From NCBI GenBank assembly GCA_024223715.1, contig JAAEOA010000177.1, positions 1 through 36,387 on the forward strand: DNA of 36,387 nt, in the 5' to 3' direction. The translations under genes were made by a program, and so were the position numbers. Numbering within the stretch: the stretch's first letter is position 1; each line of letters starts with the position of its first letter. The DNA is from a bacterium (GTDB lineage Bacteria; Krumholzibacteriota; Krumholzibacteriia; LZORAL124-64-63). The notes under the pieces were generated by a model, which worked only from the letters and a program-made list of their open reading frames with translations, searched no databases and was not told where the DNA came from. This document shows positions 16,261 through 24,030 of this stretch, one piece after another.

Positions 16261-17082
16261 ATGACGCAGAAGATGGCGACCATTGTTGGAGTCAATGGTG
16301 GATTTGGACAACGCTTTGCCGCAAAAATGCATAATGAAGGCTGGCTGGTAAAAGGAACCGATTTGCAAAAATCGGCTGCCCGTATGGATCATTTGGCTGA
16401 ATATTCAACCTGCAAGGCCGGTTCGTCCAACGAAGAATGTGACTCCTGGTTAAAAGATTCATCGCTGGTACTGCTTTGTGTTCCCACCGAAGCCGTTTTT
16501 TGGTGGATGCATCACGCAGCCGGTCTTCTTCCTCAAAACTCACTTTGTGTGGACATCCTTTCAGTTAAAACCGAAGTGGTGCGGGAAGCTAAATCAGCTG
16601 GTTTTTCAAGTGAGTATCTTAGCCTGCATCCTATGTTTTCTCCCCGGCGCGATTTTTCAGGGTTGCGTTTGGCGGCGGTTCCGGTGCGCGACGGAAAACT
16701 AACTGCTGAGTTTTTAGAGTTGATAAATAAATGGGAGGCCCATGTTTCGGTCATGCAAGCCGAGGAGCACGACAAAGGCTCGGCGGTCATGCAGGCTGCC
16801 GTTCATGCCGTGTTGCTGGCTTTGGGGCAGGCGGCAGTAAAATCCGGAGTCACTCGTGAGGTTTTTGAGGCTTTGGGAACACCGGTTTCTAGTCCGCTTT
16901 TTGAATTGATTGAAGTTATTGCCGCGGGGGATCCTGAAGTATACAGCGCTATCCAGCGGGAGAATCCTTACGCGGCTGAAATTCGGGAGCATTTGCTCAC
17001 GGCATTAAAAGACATTGGTCCGCAATGCGCAAAAAAAGGCTCGGGAGAATTCGCGGAAATGATTCAGAATACCCAGTGGTAA
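16261..17082 (+). CDS. tyrA: TyrA-type prephenate/arogenate dehydrogenase
   Basis: The protein has 273 aa. It has an N-terminal Rossmann NAD(P) domain beginning IVGVNGGFGQRFA, with the VLLCVP strand and the DILSVK loop, and the family motif LHPMFSP, whose His corresponds to the one close to substrate in E. coli TyrA. A helical dimerisation domain follows. It oxidises and decarboxylates prephenate (or arogenate) on the way to tyrosine. No chorismate mutase or ACT domain is fused, so it relies on the mutase of the divergent fusion gene. The frame opens at 16183, but the ATG at 16261 has AAAGGA 6 nt upstream and starts right at the Rossmann strand. The 93-bp gap to the fusion gene probably holds a shared control region. 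Confidence 0.9.
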   Translation: MTQKMATIVGVNGGFGQRFAAKMHNEGWLVKGTDLQKSAARMDHLAEYSTCKAGSSNEECDSWLKDSSLVLLCVPTEAVFWWMHHAAGLLPQNSLCVDILSVKTEVVREAKSAGFSSEYLSLHPMFSPRRDFSGLRLAAVPVRDGKLTAEFLELINKWEAHVSVMQAEEHDKGSAVMQAAVHAVLLALGQAAVKSGVTREVFEALGTPVSSPLFELIEVIAAGDPEVYSAIQRENPYAAEIREHLLTALKDIGPQCAKKGSGEFAEMIQNTQW

Positions 17083-17097
17083 TCTGTGTCAACGGGG

Positions 17098-18423
17098 CTA
17101 CTTCAATAAGACCAATGAATGGCTGACCGTCTTACCATTGACTTGTAAAACAGCTCTGTAAACACCACTGCCAAGTCCTTCGGGCCGCCATCCCACAGAT
17201 TGCGGCCCAGGGCTTTTTGTACCATCGAGCAAGGTTGCCACCCGAGCGCCCCTCAAATCAAAAACCTGCAAAAAAGCATGGCCGGAGACGGGCATTTCGA
17301 AAGTGATGGTGGTGGCCGGATTGAATGGGTTGGGAAAGGCCGACAGATTGTACCCGTCAGCAGCCTGGGGAACATCACTGGCAGGCAGCCAACCTTCGGA
17401 CTGGTAAACGCCACCACCTTGAAGGGCCACAAAAACTCCGTAGCTGTTGGCTTCCACATCGATCGGGTCGGCACTGAGGTCGCCCGTTACGTCCTGCATT
17501 TGATCCCATTGGTGATCTTTAATAAAGAGAACGCGGCCATCCCAGGTAACAACATATGTTTCGGTCCAGTACTCGAAGGTATCGGTCTGCATGAAACGTT
17601 GGGTCATTGAGCGGCAGCTGAAAGGCAAAACCGTTTCCCAGAGTTCGGCTTCAAAATTGTACTGATACAAACCAGTGTCGTTGGAGGCCAGCAAAATATC
17701 AACTTCCGGATCTTCTTTTTGAGCAACAGGAAGGGCCACAACCGGAGGCAAGGCCATGATGCAATAAATTCCTGCTTGAACGGGAAGGTTGGCTTGCAGG
17801 CTGGTCCAGGTTTGTCCGCCATCTTTAGTAAGGGTGACAAAGTTGTCTCCAGCCAGGAAAACCATGTCCGAACTGAAGACAGCCAGGTCGGTCATGGCGT
17901 GGTGGTTGTGGCCAGTTAGAGCGGTCCAGCTATTGCCGTCATCATCTGAACGCAGAAATTCACCGGGTACGATGTCGGACCAGGTGCAGGCGTATAAGGC
18001 GGGATCATTGGGTAAGGGAGAGGACTGCAGGTCAGTGACTTCGCCTCCTTCGCATTCACGGGTGAGGTGATCGTCTCCACCCATGTTGGTGCTGATAAAA
18101 AGGGTGCCTTTGAACCAGGCGTTCACACCGCCGGTCACCAGACGTTGATCGTGGCTCTGGCCCCGAATGACACAGAACCGGCCAGCGCCAATCCAGCCGG
18201 GGTTGGTTCGGTCGGTCCAGGAGCCGGTATTCTGATTATAGTAATGGAAGCCTTCGTCGGTGGTGGCAAAAAGCAGACTGTCAGAAGTGCTGATTCCGTT
18301 CAACAAGTTGTCTTCAGCGCCCAATAATTCCCAGGGGCCAATAGAAAAATTGGCCAAGGCTACAGGAGCAGCCAAGGCCAAAACCCAAAACAAAATACTA
18401 ACCAAAACCAATGAGACTTTCAT
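17098..18423 (-). CDS. Secreted BNR/sialidase-like repeat protein with FlgD/T9SS-type tail
   Basis: The protein has 441 aa. A signal peptide (about 1-24) leads into strands with Asp-box-like repeats (DDDGNSWTAL, KDGGQTWTSL) typical of BNR propellers. The last about 80 residues begin NLSAFPNPFNPATTITFEMP and contain V-F-D-L-R-G-A-R-V-A and SGVYRAVLQVNG, the FlgD Ig-like / type IX secretion C-terminal domain used for export or surface attachment in FCB bacteria. No enzyme motif is seen. GAGG lies 7 nt before the ATG. It is convergent with tyrA (15-bp gap) and follows another secreted protein on the same strand (18-bp gap), so the two may be co-transcribed. Confidence 0.85.
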   Translation of the reverse strand: MKVSLVLVSILFWVLALAAPVALANFSIGPWELLGAEDNLLNGISTSDSLLFATTDEGFHYYNQNTGSWTDRTNPGWIGAGRFCVIRGQSHDQRLVTGGVNAWFKGTLFISTNMGGDDHLTRECEGGEVTDLQSSPLPNDPALYACTWSDIVPGEFLRSDDDGNSWTALTGHNHHAMTDLAVFSSDMVFLAGDNFVTLTKDGGQTWTSLQANLPVQAGIYCIMALPPVVALPVAQKEDPEVDILLASNDTGLYQYNFEAELWETVLPFSCRSMTQRFMQTDTFEYWTETYVVTWDGRVLFIKDHQWDQMQDVTGDLSADPIDVEANSYGVFVALQGGGVYQSEGWLPASDVPQAADGYNLSAFPNPFNPATTITFEMPVSGHAFLQVFDLRGARVATLLDGTKSPGPQSVGWRPEGLGSGVYRAVLQVNGKTVSHSLVLLK

Positions 18424-18441
18424 GACAACCTCAAGTCAGTT

Positions 18442-19887
18442 TTAATTGGTAAGCACCATCCGAACGCTTTTAACTTCATTGCCTGCTTGCAGTCGCATGA
18501 AGTATATACCCTGACTCATACGTAAACCAGCATTGTCACGGCCATTCCAGGATACAAAATTCAAACCTGCAGGTTGGTTGGAATTAATCAGTGAGCGAAT
18601 TTCATGACCGCGCACATTAAACACCCGGGCACTGACAAAAGCATCGGCAGGCAGGGTGTAGCTAATGGAAGTGCTGGTAGTGAACGGGTTGGGATAGTTT
18701 TGGCTCATTTTGAAAAGAGCCAACTCGTCTTCAATACCCGAAACTGAATAGTATTCGAAGGCACCCATGTCCGGGTTGTTCCCCGAATATTCATCTGGGT
18801 CCATGTCCACCAAGATGTGTCCGTCCAGCTCAATGAAGGCTGTGCCGGTATCAATGGAAGGCGAGTTTTCGGTCAGGCTGTAGTCTCCACCGGCGGCGTT
18901 GGCAAAAAGCGGGTTGGTATTGATGTTGTTGTTGCCATAAGCCCCATCAGGAAGGTTCATGTTGCAGTAATGAACTTCTCCGTTTGATCCCCAGTTAAGG
19001 TGGACATCGTCGCTGTACATGCCTGGGTTGTTGTAAACAATACTATTCACAAAATAGACCATTGAGTAGGAAAAATCGCCAGCGCCACCATCGCCGGTAA
19101 CTGCGGTATTGTTGGTCAGAGTGCAGTTGATAAAGTAGAAAACATTTCCAGTGCCCAGGGCGTGAACGGCTCCACCGTTGGCGTACATGGTGTAGTTGTC
19201 GGCGAAAAGGCATTCGACCATGCGGGTACCCGTGGCTCCATAACCACTGATGGCTCCGCCGCCGTAATTGCACGTGTTTTCCAGGAACTCGCAGCGGGTA
19301 AACAGGGTGTTGTAATCAGAAGAGAATTTTACTGCGCCACCTTCTCCGTAACAGTGATTGCGCAGGAATTGGCAATCGGTGAAGGTGGTCTGGCTGGTAC
19401 CGATGGCGTAAACAGCGCCACCCATTCCACTGTCATCGGCGGTAGCTTCATTATCGGCAAAAATGCAGTTGTTAAAGTTAGCATCGGAACCGAAAAGGGT
19501 AACCGCTCCACCATGCATGTCTGGATAACCGGGCACCGTTTTTCCGAATTCAATACGGCAATGGGTTAGTTGGCTGATGTCTGGAGTGGAGAATAGTATC
19601 CCACCCCAGCCCACATTTTGGTTGCTGGTCGTAAAAGTGATAGGCTCATCGGCTGAACCCACAGCCTGAAGATTACCAGCAACAATAAACTTATAATGGT
19701 CCTGAAAATTAACCACTACACCGGGCTCTATGGTCAGGGTTTCGCCTTCAGGAACATTTATATGACCCACCACGGTAAATGGTGAGTCAGCAGCGGACCA
19801 GAGTCCCGATTGATTGCCACTGACGGGAGTGAAGGCAGAAGCCAGGCCGGGAATGGCCAGAAGAATAAACAGAACAAGCTTTTTCAA
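18442..19887 (-). CDS. Secreted right-handed beta-helix protein with FlgD/T9SS-type tail
   Basis: The protein has 481 aa from a TTG start. The frame opens at 19995, but the TTG at 19887 follows CGGAG by 8 nt and begins a clean signal peptide (LVLFILLAIPGLASAF). The body (about 50-350) has repeated N-N-C-x-F-x-x-N and C-x-F-x-x-N-x-x-x-G-G-A turns, the pattern of parallel beta-helix (pectate lyase/poly-outlier type) surface proteins. The tail has SQNYPNPFTTSTSISYTLP and QGIYFMRLQAG, a FlgD/type IX secretion domain. Such proteins can be polysaccharide-binding, lyases or adhesins; no catalytic residues can be named. It lies upstream of the BNR protein, probably in one operon. Confidence 0.85.
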   Translation of the reverse strand: MKKLVLFILLAIPGLASAFTPVSGNQSGLWSAADSPFTVVGHINVPEGETLTIEPGVVVNFQDHYKFIVAGNLQAVGSADEPITFTTSNQNVGWGGILFSTPDISQLTHCRIEFGKTVPGYPDMHGGAVTLFGSDANFNNCIFADNEATADDSGMGGAVYAIGTSQTTFTDCQFLRNHCYGEGGAVKFSSDYNTLFTRCEFLENTCNYGGGAISGYGATGTRMVECLFADNYTMYANGGAVHALGTGNVFYFINCTLTNNTAVTGDGGAGDFSYSMVYFVNSIVYNNPGMYSDDVHLNWGSNGEVHYCNMNLPDGAYGNNNINTNPLFANAAGGDYSLTENSPSIDTGTAFIELDGHILVDMDPDEYSGNNPDMGAFEYYSVSGIEDELALFKMSQNYPNPFTTSTSISYTLPADAFVSARVFNVRGHEIRSLINSNQPAGLNFVSWNGRDNAGLRMSQGIYFMRLQAGNEVKSVRMVLTN

Positions 19888-19921
19888 GACAATAACTCCG
19901 TGTTGGAAAATTTGATTATTG

Positions 19922-19957
19922 ATTATAAAGTGCCCGGAAGTGTGACATGATATCACA
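19922..19957 (-). promoter_or_regulatory. Promoter region with a CRP-like palindrome
   Basis: A TATAAT lies on the minus strand at 19927-19922. Upstream, 19941-19957 is a near-perfect palindrome, TGTGA-N7-TCACA, one base wider than the CRP/FNR-family consensus. It covers the -35 position of the beta-helix gene promoter. Confidence 0.4.
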
Positions 19958-20086
19958 TATTCATATATAAGTCTATTGTTGATTGTCGTGAGCAAAGACT
20001 AATTGGTTTTCGGGTTGAATACAGATCCGAATGGGGCAAAATTGGGGGTGTAATAATAAATTCTGACTCATTTGTGGAGGCTTTCC

Positions 20087-20170
20087 ATGGACGTCGATTT
20101 GAATCTTTTTCATCAACTTTTTCGGGCCCACCCTTGGCATGTCGAGATGCTGAAAACCAACAAAAAATAG
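20087..20170 (+). CDS. Possible 27-aa peptide upstream of the GT2 gene
   Basis: An ATG follows GGAGG by 6 nt and runs 27 codons (MDVDLNLFHQLFRAH, later EMLKTNKK) to a TAG. It ends 84 nt before the glycosyltransferase start. It lies in an otherwise empty stretch (19888-20254). It has no known relative that I recognise and could be a leader peptide, a microprotein or chance. Confidence 0.3.
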   Translation: MDVDLNLFHQLFRAHPWHVEMLKTNKK

Positions 20171-20254
20171 GTTCTCACTTTCGGAACGCCTCTTGCAAAT
20201 CCTCCTCGGTACGGAAACGACTCACAATCCGATGAACCCTTAGGAGGGTCTTCC

Positions 20255-22099
20255 ATGAGTGTCCAGGACACTGTTCTTTCCATTGTTATAACATCCCGTA
20301 ACCAGTTGGGCGCCTTGAAGTTCTCTATTCTATCCCTGCTGGACCAACAACCGGATGTCTTCTTCGAAATCATTGTTGTCGATTGTGGCTCTACCGATGG
20401 TAGTGACCAATTTCTAACTGAACAGGCTGAAAAAGGTGCACTGAGGGCAATTTTTGCGGACCGTGAAAAAGGCCGCACTGCTGCCAGGAACCTGGCGGCC
20501 GATGCAGCCTTTGGTCGGCATATGGTGTTTTTTGATCCTGGTGTTTTGGTGGCACCCAATTGGTGGAAATCCCTGGTTCGAAGCCTGGATAAAGATCCAC
20601 GCCTGGCTGCTGTTGCCGGTCGCCTGCTTTTGCCTGATGGCAATATTGATCATGCAGGTCTGGCTCTTTTACACTGGCCAGCTACGGAATCATCCCGCCC
20701 AAAACTGTCCAGCCGTTCCGTTCACGCTGGCCGACCGGGAAATTATGAAAACGCTAATCGACCCATGACCATGCAGGCGGTCGCTGGTGAGGCAATAATG
20801 GTTCGGGCGACGTACTTTTTTGCTGTTGGAGGATTTTCTGCTCGAGTTGGCCGTGAACATCATCAGCAACGACCTGATTATATGGGTGACCCGGCCGGTT
20901 TGGACCTCTGTTTGCGTTTGGGCACTCGAGGTTGGTCTTGTGCCTATCAATCAGAAAGCATAATGACACGCCTGCGACTTGCCCGGGACAATGCAGTCCA
21001 TAGATTTGAAAATTATGACCGTGACATGGCCATTGTTGAGCGAACCTGGCTGGACCGGGTGAAACCAGATTTTCTGGTCAATGCCAGAGGTGGGAGTTCG
21101 CCCGTCGAGAATGGACCCATCAAACCATACATTGAACCAGCGATCACTTTTCAGAATGCCAATATTCGTGGCCTGACCAATCCAGCTGGAGAAATCAACA
21201 AACCTGCTGCTTCGGTTATTATCAATACCCAGGACGACCTGGAAGCAACTCAGGTGTGTGTTTCGGCTTTATTAAACAATACTGACCCCTGCCATGAGTT
21301 GCTGTTTGTAGATTCAGGATCTGATCTTCAAATGAATGAGTATCTAACCAAGCTCTCCATTGAGAATGACCATTGTCATTTAATTCTTGGTGGCGATGAG
21401 ACCAGTGATTCTGAGTTAGTCAACCGGGCATTAAACATGAGTGAAGGGCGTCATTTGGTGCTGCTTGACAGACGAACGGTGGTAACTCGAGGATGGCTCG
21501 AAACTCTTATTGGAACTGCGGAAATGAATCCCAGAGCGGGGTTGGTTGGGCCGGTTACAAATCGCATGAACGGGATGCAGCAAATTCCAGCGGTTAACTA
21601 CGATGTGAAAACCAGAGATGGTTTAAAGGGTTTTGCTTTTAAAGAACTGATGGCTCATGCCAGTGAACATATTCGTACCATGCGCCTCGGTGGCTTCTGT
21701 CTACTGATAAAACGAGAGCTCCTGGCGCGCATTGGTGGCTTAGATCATCGCTTTGATGGTGGCTTCTACGAATTTAACGATTACAGCATGAGAGCTCATA
21801 TGGCTGGATATGAATGCCTCATTGCGCGTGGATGTTATGTGCATCACCAAACCAATAAACCAGGTTCCACCAACATGGAGGAACGCCTGCTGCAGTTGGA
21901 AATTCAGTGGGAAGTGTTCAAACGCAAGTGGGATATCCCGCATTCGGTGAATTTGAATTCACAGTTAGATTTGAGCACTCTTCTGGTTGGCGGGTTTGAT
22001 CGGAATAAACACTTCCAGGCTTTGAGCATAGGGCCAACAATCGAAGATACCAAACAACCTAATAATCAACCGGCAAGAACGGTTGCAGCTGGTACTTGA
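20255..22099 (+). CDS. Tandem-domain GT2-family glycosyltransferase (altered DxD motifs)
   Basis: The protein has 614 aa. Two GT-A (family 2) domains follow each other: about 7-260, with LSIVITSRNQ, VVDCGSTDGS and GRTAARNLAA, and about 318-570, with ASVIINTQDD, LFVDSGSD and RALNMSEGRHLVLLD. Such proteins transfer sugars during polysaccharide or glycoprotein assembly at the cytoplasmic face. The metal-binding DxD is not canonical in either half: FFDPG (D94) in the first and LLDRR (D405) in the second. Catalysis may therefore be altered or lost. No membrane segment is present. The start at 20255 has AGGAGGG 6-7 nt upstream. A terminator separates it from the lipoprotein gene. The acceptor is unknown. 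Confidence 0.85.
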   Translation: MSVQDTVLSIVITSRNQLGALKFSILSLLDQQPDVFFEIIVVDCGSTDGSDQFLTEQAEKGALRAIFADREKGRTAARNLAADAAFGRHMVFFDPGVLVAPNWWKSLVRSLDKDPRLAAVAGRLLLPDGNIDHAGLALLHWPATESSRPKLSSRSVHAGRPGNYENANRPMTMQAVAGEAIMVRATYFFAVGGFSARVGREHHQQRPDYMGDPAGLDLCLRLGTRGWSCAYQSESIMTRLRLARDNAVHRFENYDRDMAIVERTWLDRVKPDFLVNARGGSSPVENGPIKPYIEPAITFQNANIRGLTNPAGEINKPAASVIINTQDDLEATQVCVSALLNNTDPCHELLFVDSGSDLQMNEYLTKLSIENDHCHLILGGDETSDSELVNRALNMSEGRHLVLLDRRTVVTRGWLETLIGTAEMNPRAGLVGPVTNRMNGMQQIPAVNYDVKTRDGLKGFAFKELMAHASEHIRTMRLGGFCLLIKRELLARIGGLDHRFDGGFYEFNDYSMRAHMAGYECLIARGCYVHHQTNKPGSTNMEERLLQLEIQWEVFKRKWDIPHSVNLNSQLDLSTLLVGGFDRNKHFQALSIGPTIEDTKQPNNQPARTVAAGT

Positions 22100-22125
22100 T
22101 TAAAAAACCAGGTGAGATAAAATGG

Positions 22126-22158
22126 GTTCCTCGGCAGAAGGTCGGGGAACTTTTTTTT
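22126..22158 (+). terminator. Terminator of the GT2 gene
   Basis: GTTCCTCGGC (22126-22135) pairs with GTCGGGGAAC (22141-22150) through ten pairs including two G-U, around a 5-nt loop. Eight T follow (22151-22158). Confidence 0.9.
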
Positions 22159-22171
22159 CAGGAAAGGCGTC

Positions 22172-23002
22172 ATGGGAAATTCCATCAGAAAACTCAGCCA
22201 CTTTTTGTGGATGACACTGTTGTTGGCTCTTTTGTTCGGATGTGCCGGCCGTGTGCAAAATATTGAACAATCTGAAAGTTTCAATTTGGACCCGATGCTG
22301 CAGGAACCCTGGGCTATTGGTGGGCTGGTAATCAACCCCTCCCTGATTCCGGATAAAGTGGCTCGCAAGGAATTGCAGGAACTTTCTTCCGGTTGGCTGG
22401 CCTTTCCCGAAGCATATTCTCCACTGGTATATGGGGGCTTTGTTCGCCATAACCCTCAAATGGAATTATGGACTTTTTCCACGGTTTCCAACTTAATTCC
22501 CGCGGCAGAACTCAAAAAAATGTTGAGCGATTTTTCCAGCAGTCAACCCTTGCTCCCCGAAACGTTGGCCAAAATTTCTCAGTCCATTCCAAAGATTAAG
22601 TATTTGGTCCTGACCCGGTTGAATGAGACGGGGATAGAAAACAAAACCACCAGCTTTGATCAGTATGCAGAAAATAGTCCCTATCAGGACGGTGATCCCA
22701 AAAATCCAACCATGACCCGGTCCATGAGTGTTCGCCGAAGTGTTGAATTGACCATGATTGTTTTTGACCTCAATTCCGGCCAGCAGGTCTGGTCATGCTC
22801 CAGAGAAAATTGGAAAGATGAAGTATTTAACTTCAACCAGGATGTCGGCAATGTCGATATTGTTACCGAAGGGGAAGAAGGAGCCCCTAAAACTTCGGGC
22901 ATTCGCATTGAAGGTACCCCGGTTCGTGGGCCCGAACTTAAGAAAGTTTTGGCCGAGGGATGTGTGGGGCTGGTGCAGGAGCTGATTAAAGAAGAGAAAT
23001 AA
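22172..23002 (+). CDS. Putative lipoprotein of unknown function
   Basis: The protein has 276 aa. The signal peptide ends in the lipobox LLFGC, so Cys25 should be lipidated; the residue after it is Ala, which suggests outer-membrane retention under the usual +2 rule. The body alternates helices and strands (for example KIKYLVLTRLNETGI and VELTMIVFDLNSGQQVW), a pattern seen in lipoproteins with CsgG/TolB-like or LpoB-like folds, where a strand naming the software-like phrase D-x-x-S-G-x-x-V-W is common. I cannot assign a family. GGAAAGG lies 3-4 nt before the ATG, which is close. It ends before a strong bidirectional terminator. Confidence 0.75.
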   Translation: MGNSIRKLSHFLWMTLLLALLFGCAGRVQNIEQSESFNLDPMLQEPWAIGGLVINPSLIPDKVARKELQELSSGWLAFPEAYSPLVYGGFVRHNPQMELWTFSTVSNLIPAAELKKMLSDFSSSQPLLPETLAKISQSIPKIKYLVLTRLNETGIENKTTSFDQYAENSPYQDGDPKNPTMTRSMSVRRSVELTMIVFDLNSGQQVWSCSRENWKDEVFNFNQDVGNVDIVTEGEEGAPKTSGIRIEGTPVRGPELKKVLAEGCVGLVQELIKEEK

Positions 23003-23015
23003 ATTCAGTGATAAT

Positions 23016-23050
23016 AAAAAAAAAGCGCAGCCCTTTGGGGCTGCGCTTTT
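23016..23050. terminator. Strong bidirectional terminator
   Basis: A perfect GCGCAGCCC/GGGCTGCGC stem extends with AAAA/TTTT pairs (23021-23033 with 23038-23050) around a TTTG loop. T-tracts lie on both strands (TTTT at 23047-23050 and a 9-A run at 23016-23024). It serves the convergent genes at 22172 and 23073. Confidence 0.95.
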
Positions 23051-23072
23051 GGCAATTAATGCCTAAATCAGA

Positions 23073-23585
23073 CTACCGGTACATGGACTTGAGGCTGTCC
23101 AGGCTGATGTCTTCAGTTCCAACTACGCCGGTGCAGGTGCTACCTTCGATTTGGTGAGGCTCATCGCCCCAGATGTCACCAATGAAGTCCCAGTCGAAGC
23201 ACAATTCAGCAGCTTCGTCGCAGGCGGAGGTGTCCAGAGTCAGAGTGACCAGCATGCAGTCGCCACCGCGCAGGCAACCGTAAGAGCTGGTTCCAACCTG
23301 AGCGATGGTTACAACGTTAGTACCAAGGCCAGTGAATTCGTAGTCATAAGCTTCAGTTTCTTCGAAGTCATGAGAAGCGGCAGTCACAATAGCACATTCA
23401 GGTATCAGGCTGAAGGTAGAAGAAATGTGCCACTCAGCGTCAGTGCTGGCGTTACAGATTTCAATAACCAGGTCAGTTCCGTCATAGCTGACGAATTCAA
23501 CAGTACTGCCTTCAACATTGGCGCCACCAGCCATAGCTGTAGCAGCAACGAGTAACATCATCAAAGAAATAGCAAAAGTCTTCAT
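23073..23585 (-). CDS. Small Cys-rich secreted protein with C-terminal DSLKSMYR tail
   Basis: The protein has 170 aa. A signal peptide (MLLVAATAMAGG) precedes a compact, acidic, beta-rich domain with seven cysteines, suggesting disulfides. It is reminiscent of cohesin-like/choice-of-anchor extracellular domains, but no family can be named. The C-terminus is LDSLKSMYR, shared with the 212-aa protein at 10839 (WDSLKGMYR). The shared residues are coded with different codons (Ser is AGC here, TCA there), so the likeness is at the protein level. AGGAG lies 6 nt before the ATG. It is monocistronic, with a bidirectional terminator behind it. Export and tail-based anchoring or processing are inferred. 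Confidence 0.82.
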   Translation of the reverse strand: MKTFAISLMMLLVAATAMAGGANVEGSTVEFVSYDGTDLVIEICNASTDAEWHISSTFSLIPECAIVTAASHDFEETEAYDYEFTGLGTNVVTIAQVGTSSYGCLRGGDCMLVTLTLDTSACDEAAELCFDWDFIGDIWGDEPHQIEGSTCTGVVGTEDISLDSLKSMYR

Positions 23586-23827
23586 TTTTGTCTCCTAATT
23601 GGTTAAAAAACCACCAAGATCCAATTGTCCTACGAAATGGACGATCGGCTAAATAGTGGAATTGATTGTTGTGGACTTTATCACGGATCCGGGATTCTTT
23701 CAATGGCTTTCTTTATTTCAAGGTAATTTTTGAAGAAAACGGTAGCGAGTGGTGTTGTAGATGCAAAAAATTAGGTGGTCTGGGTGAAAGCATTGTGAAT
23801 TGACAATAAATCGTATTTATCAGGCTT

Positions 23828-24025
23828 CTACAGACTTACCTCACCAGTACCGGCGCGAAATCGATCCGCACCGGGTGCCAATTGCTCAACATCAACGGCA
23901 GCTTCTTTAACAATGGTTGGTTTATTTATTTCAGCCAGAGCCACCACAAACAATCCACCACCCACAAGGAGGGTCAGCAACACCACTATCCAGATCCACG
24001 GTCGATCGTACAGCCACTTTTTCAT
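23828..24025 (-). CDS. Small membrane protein in the ccoH position
   Basis: The protein has 65 aa. One membrane helix (about 10-32, WIWIVVLLTLLVGGGLFVVAL) is followed by a short soluble tail. The start is 5 nt after the ccoG stop, with GAGG inside the end of ccoG. In most cbb3 loci this place is held by ccoH/FixH, an assembly factor of roughly 150 residues; this product keeps only the N-terminal anchor type. It could be a minimal CcoH-like protein, a truncated one, or unrelated. The tail contains VDVEQLAPGADRF. No terminator is apparent downstream. Confidence 0.65.
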   Translation of the reverse strand: MKKWLYDRPWIWIVVLLTLLVGGGLFVVALAEINKPTIVKEAAVDVEQLAPGADRFRAGTGEVSL

Positions 24026-24030
24026 TTATC

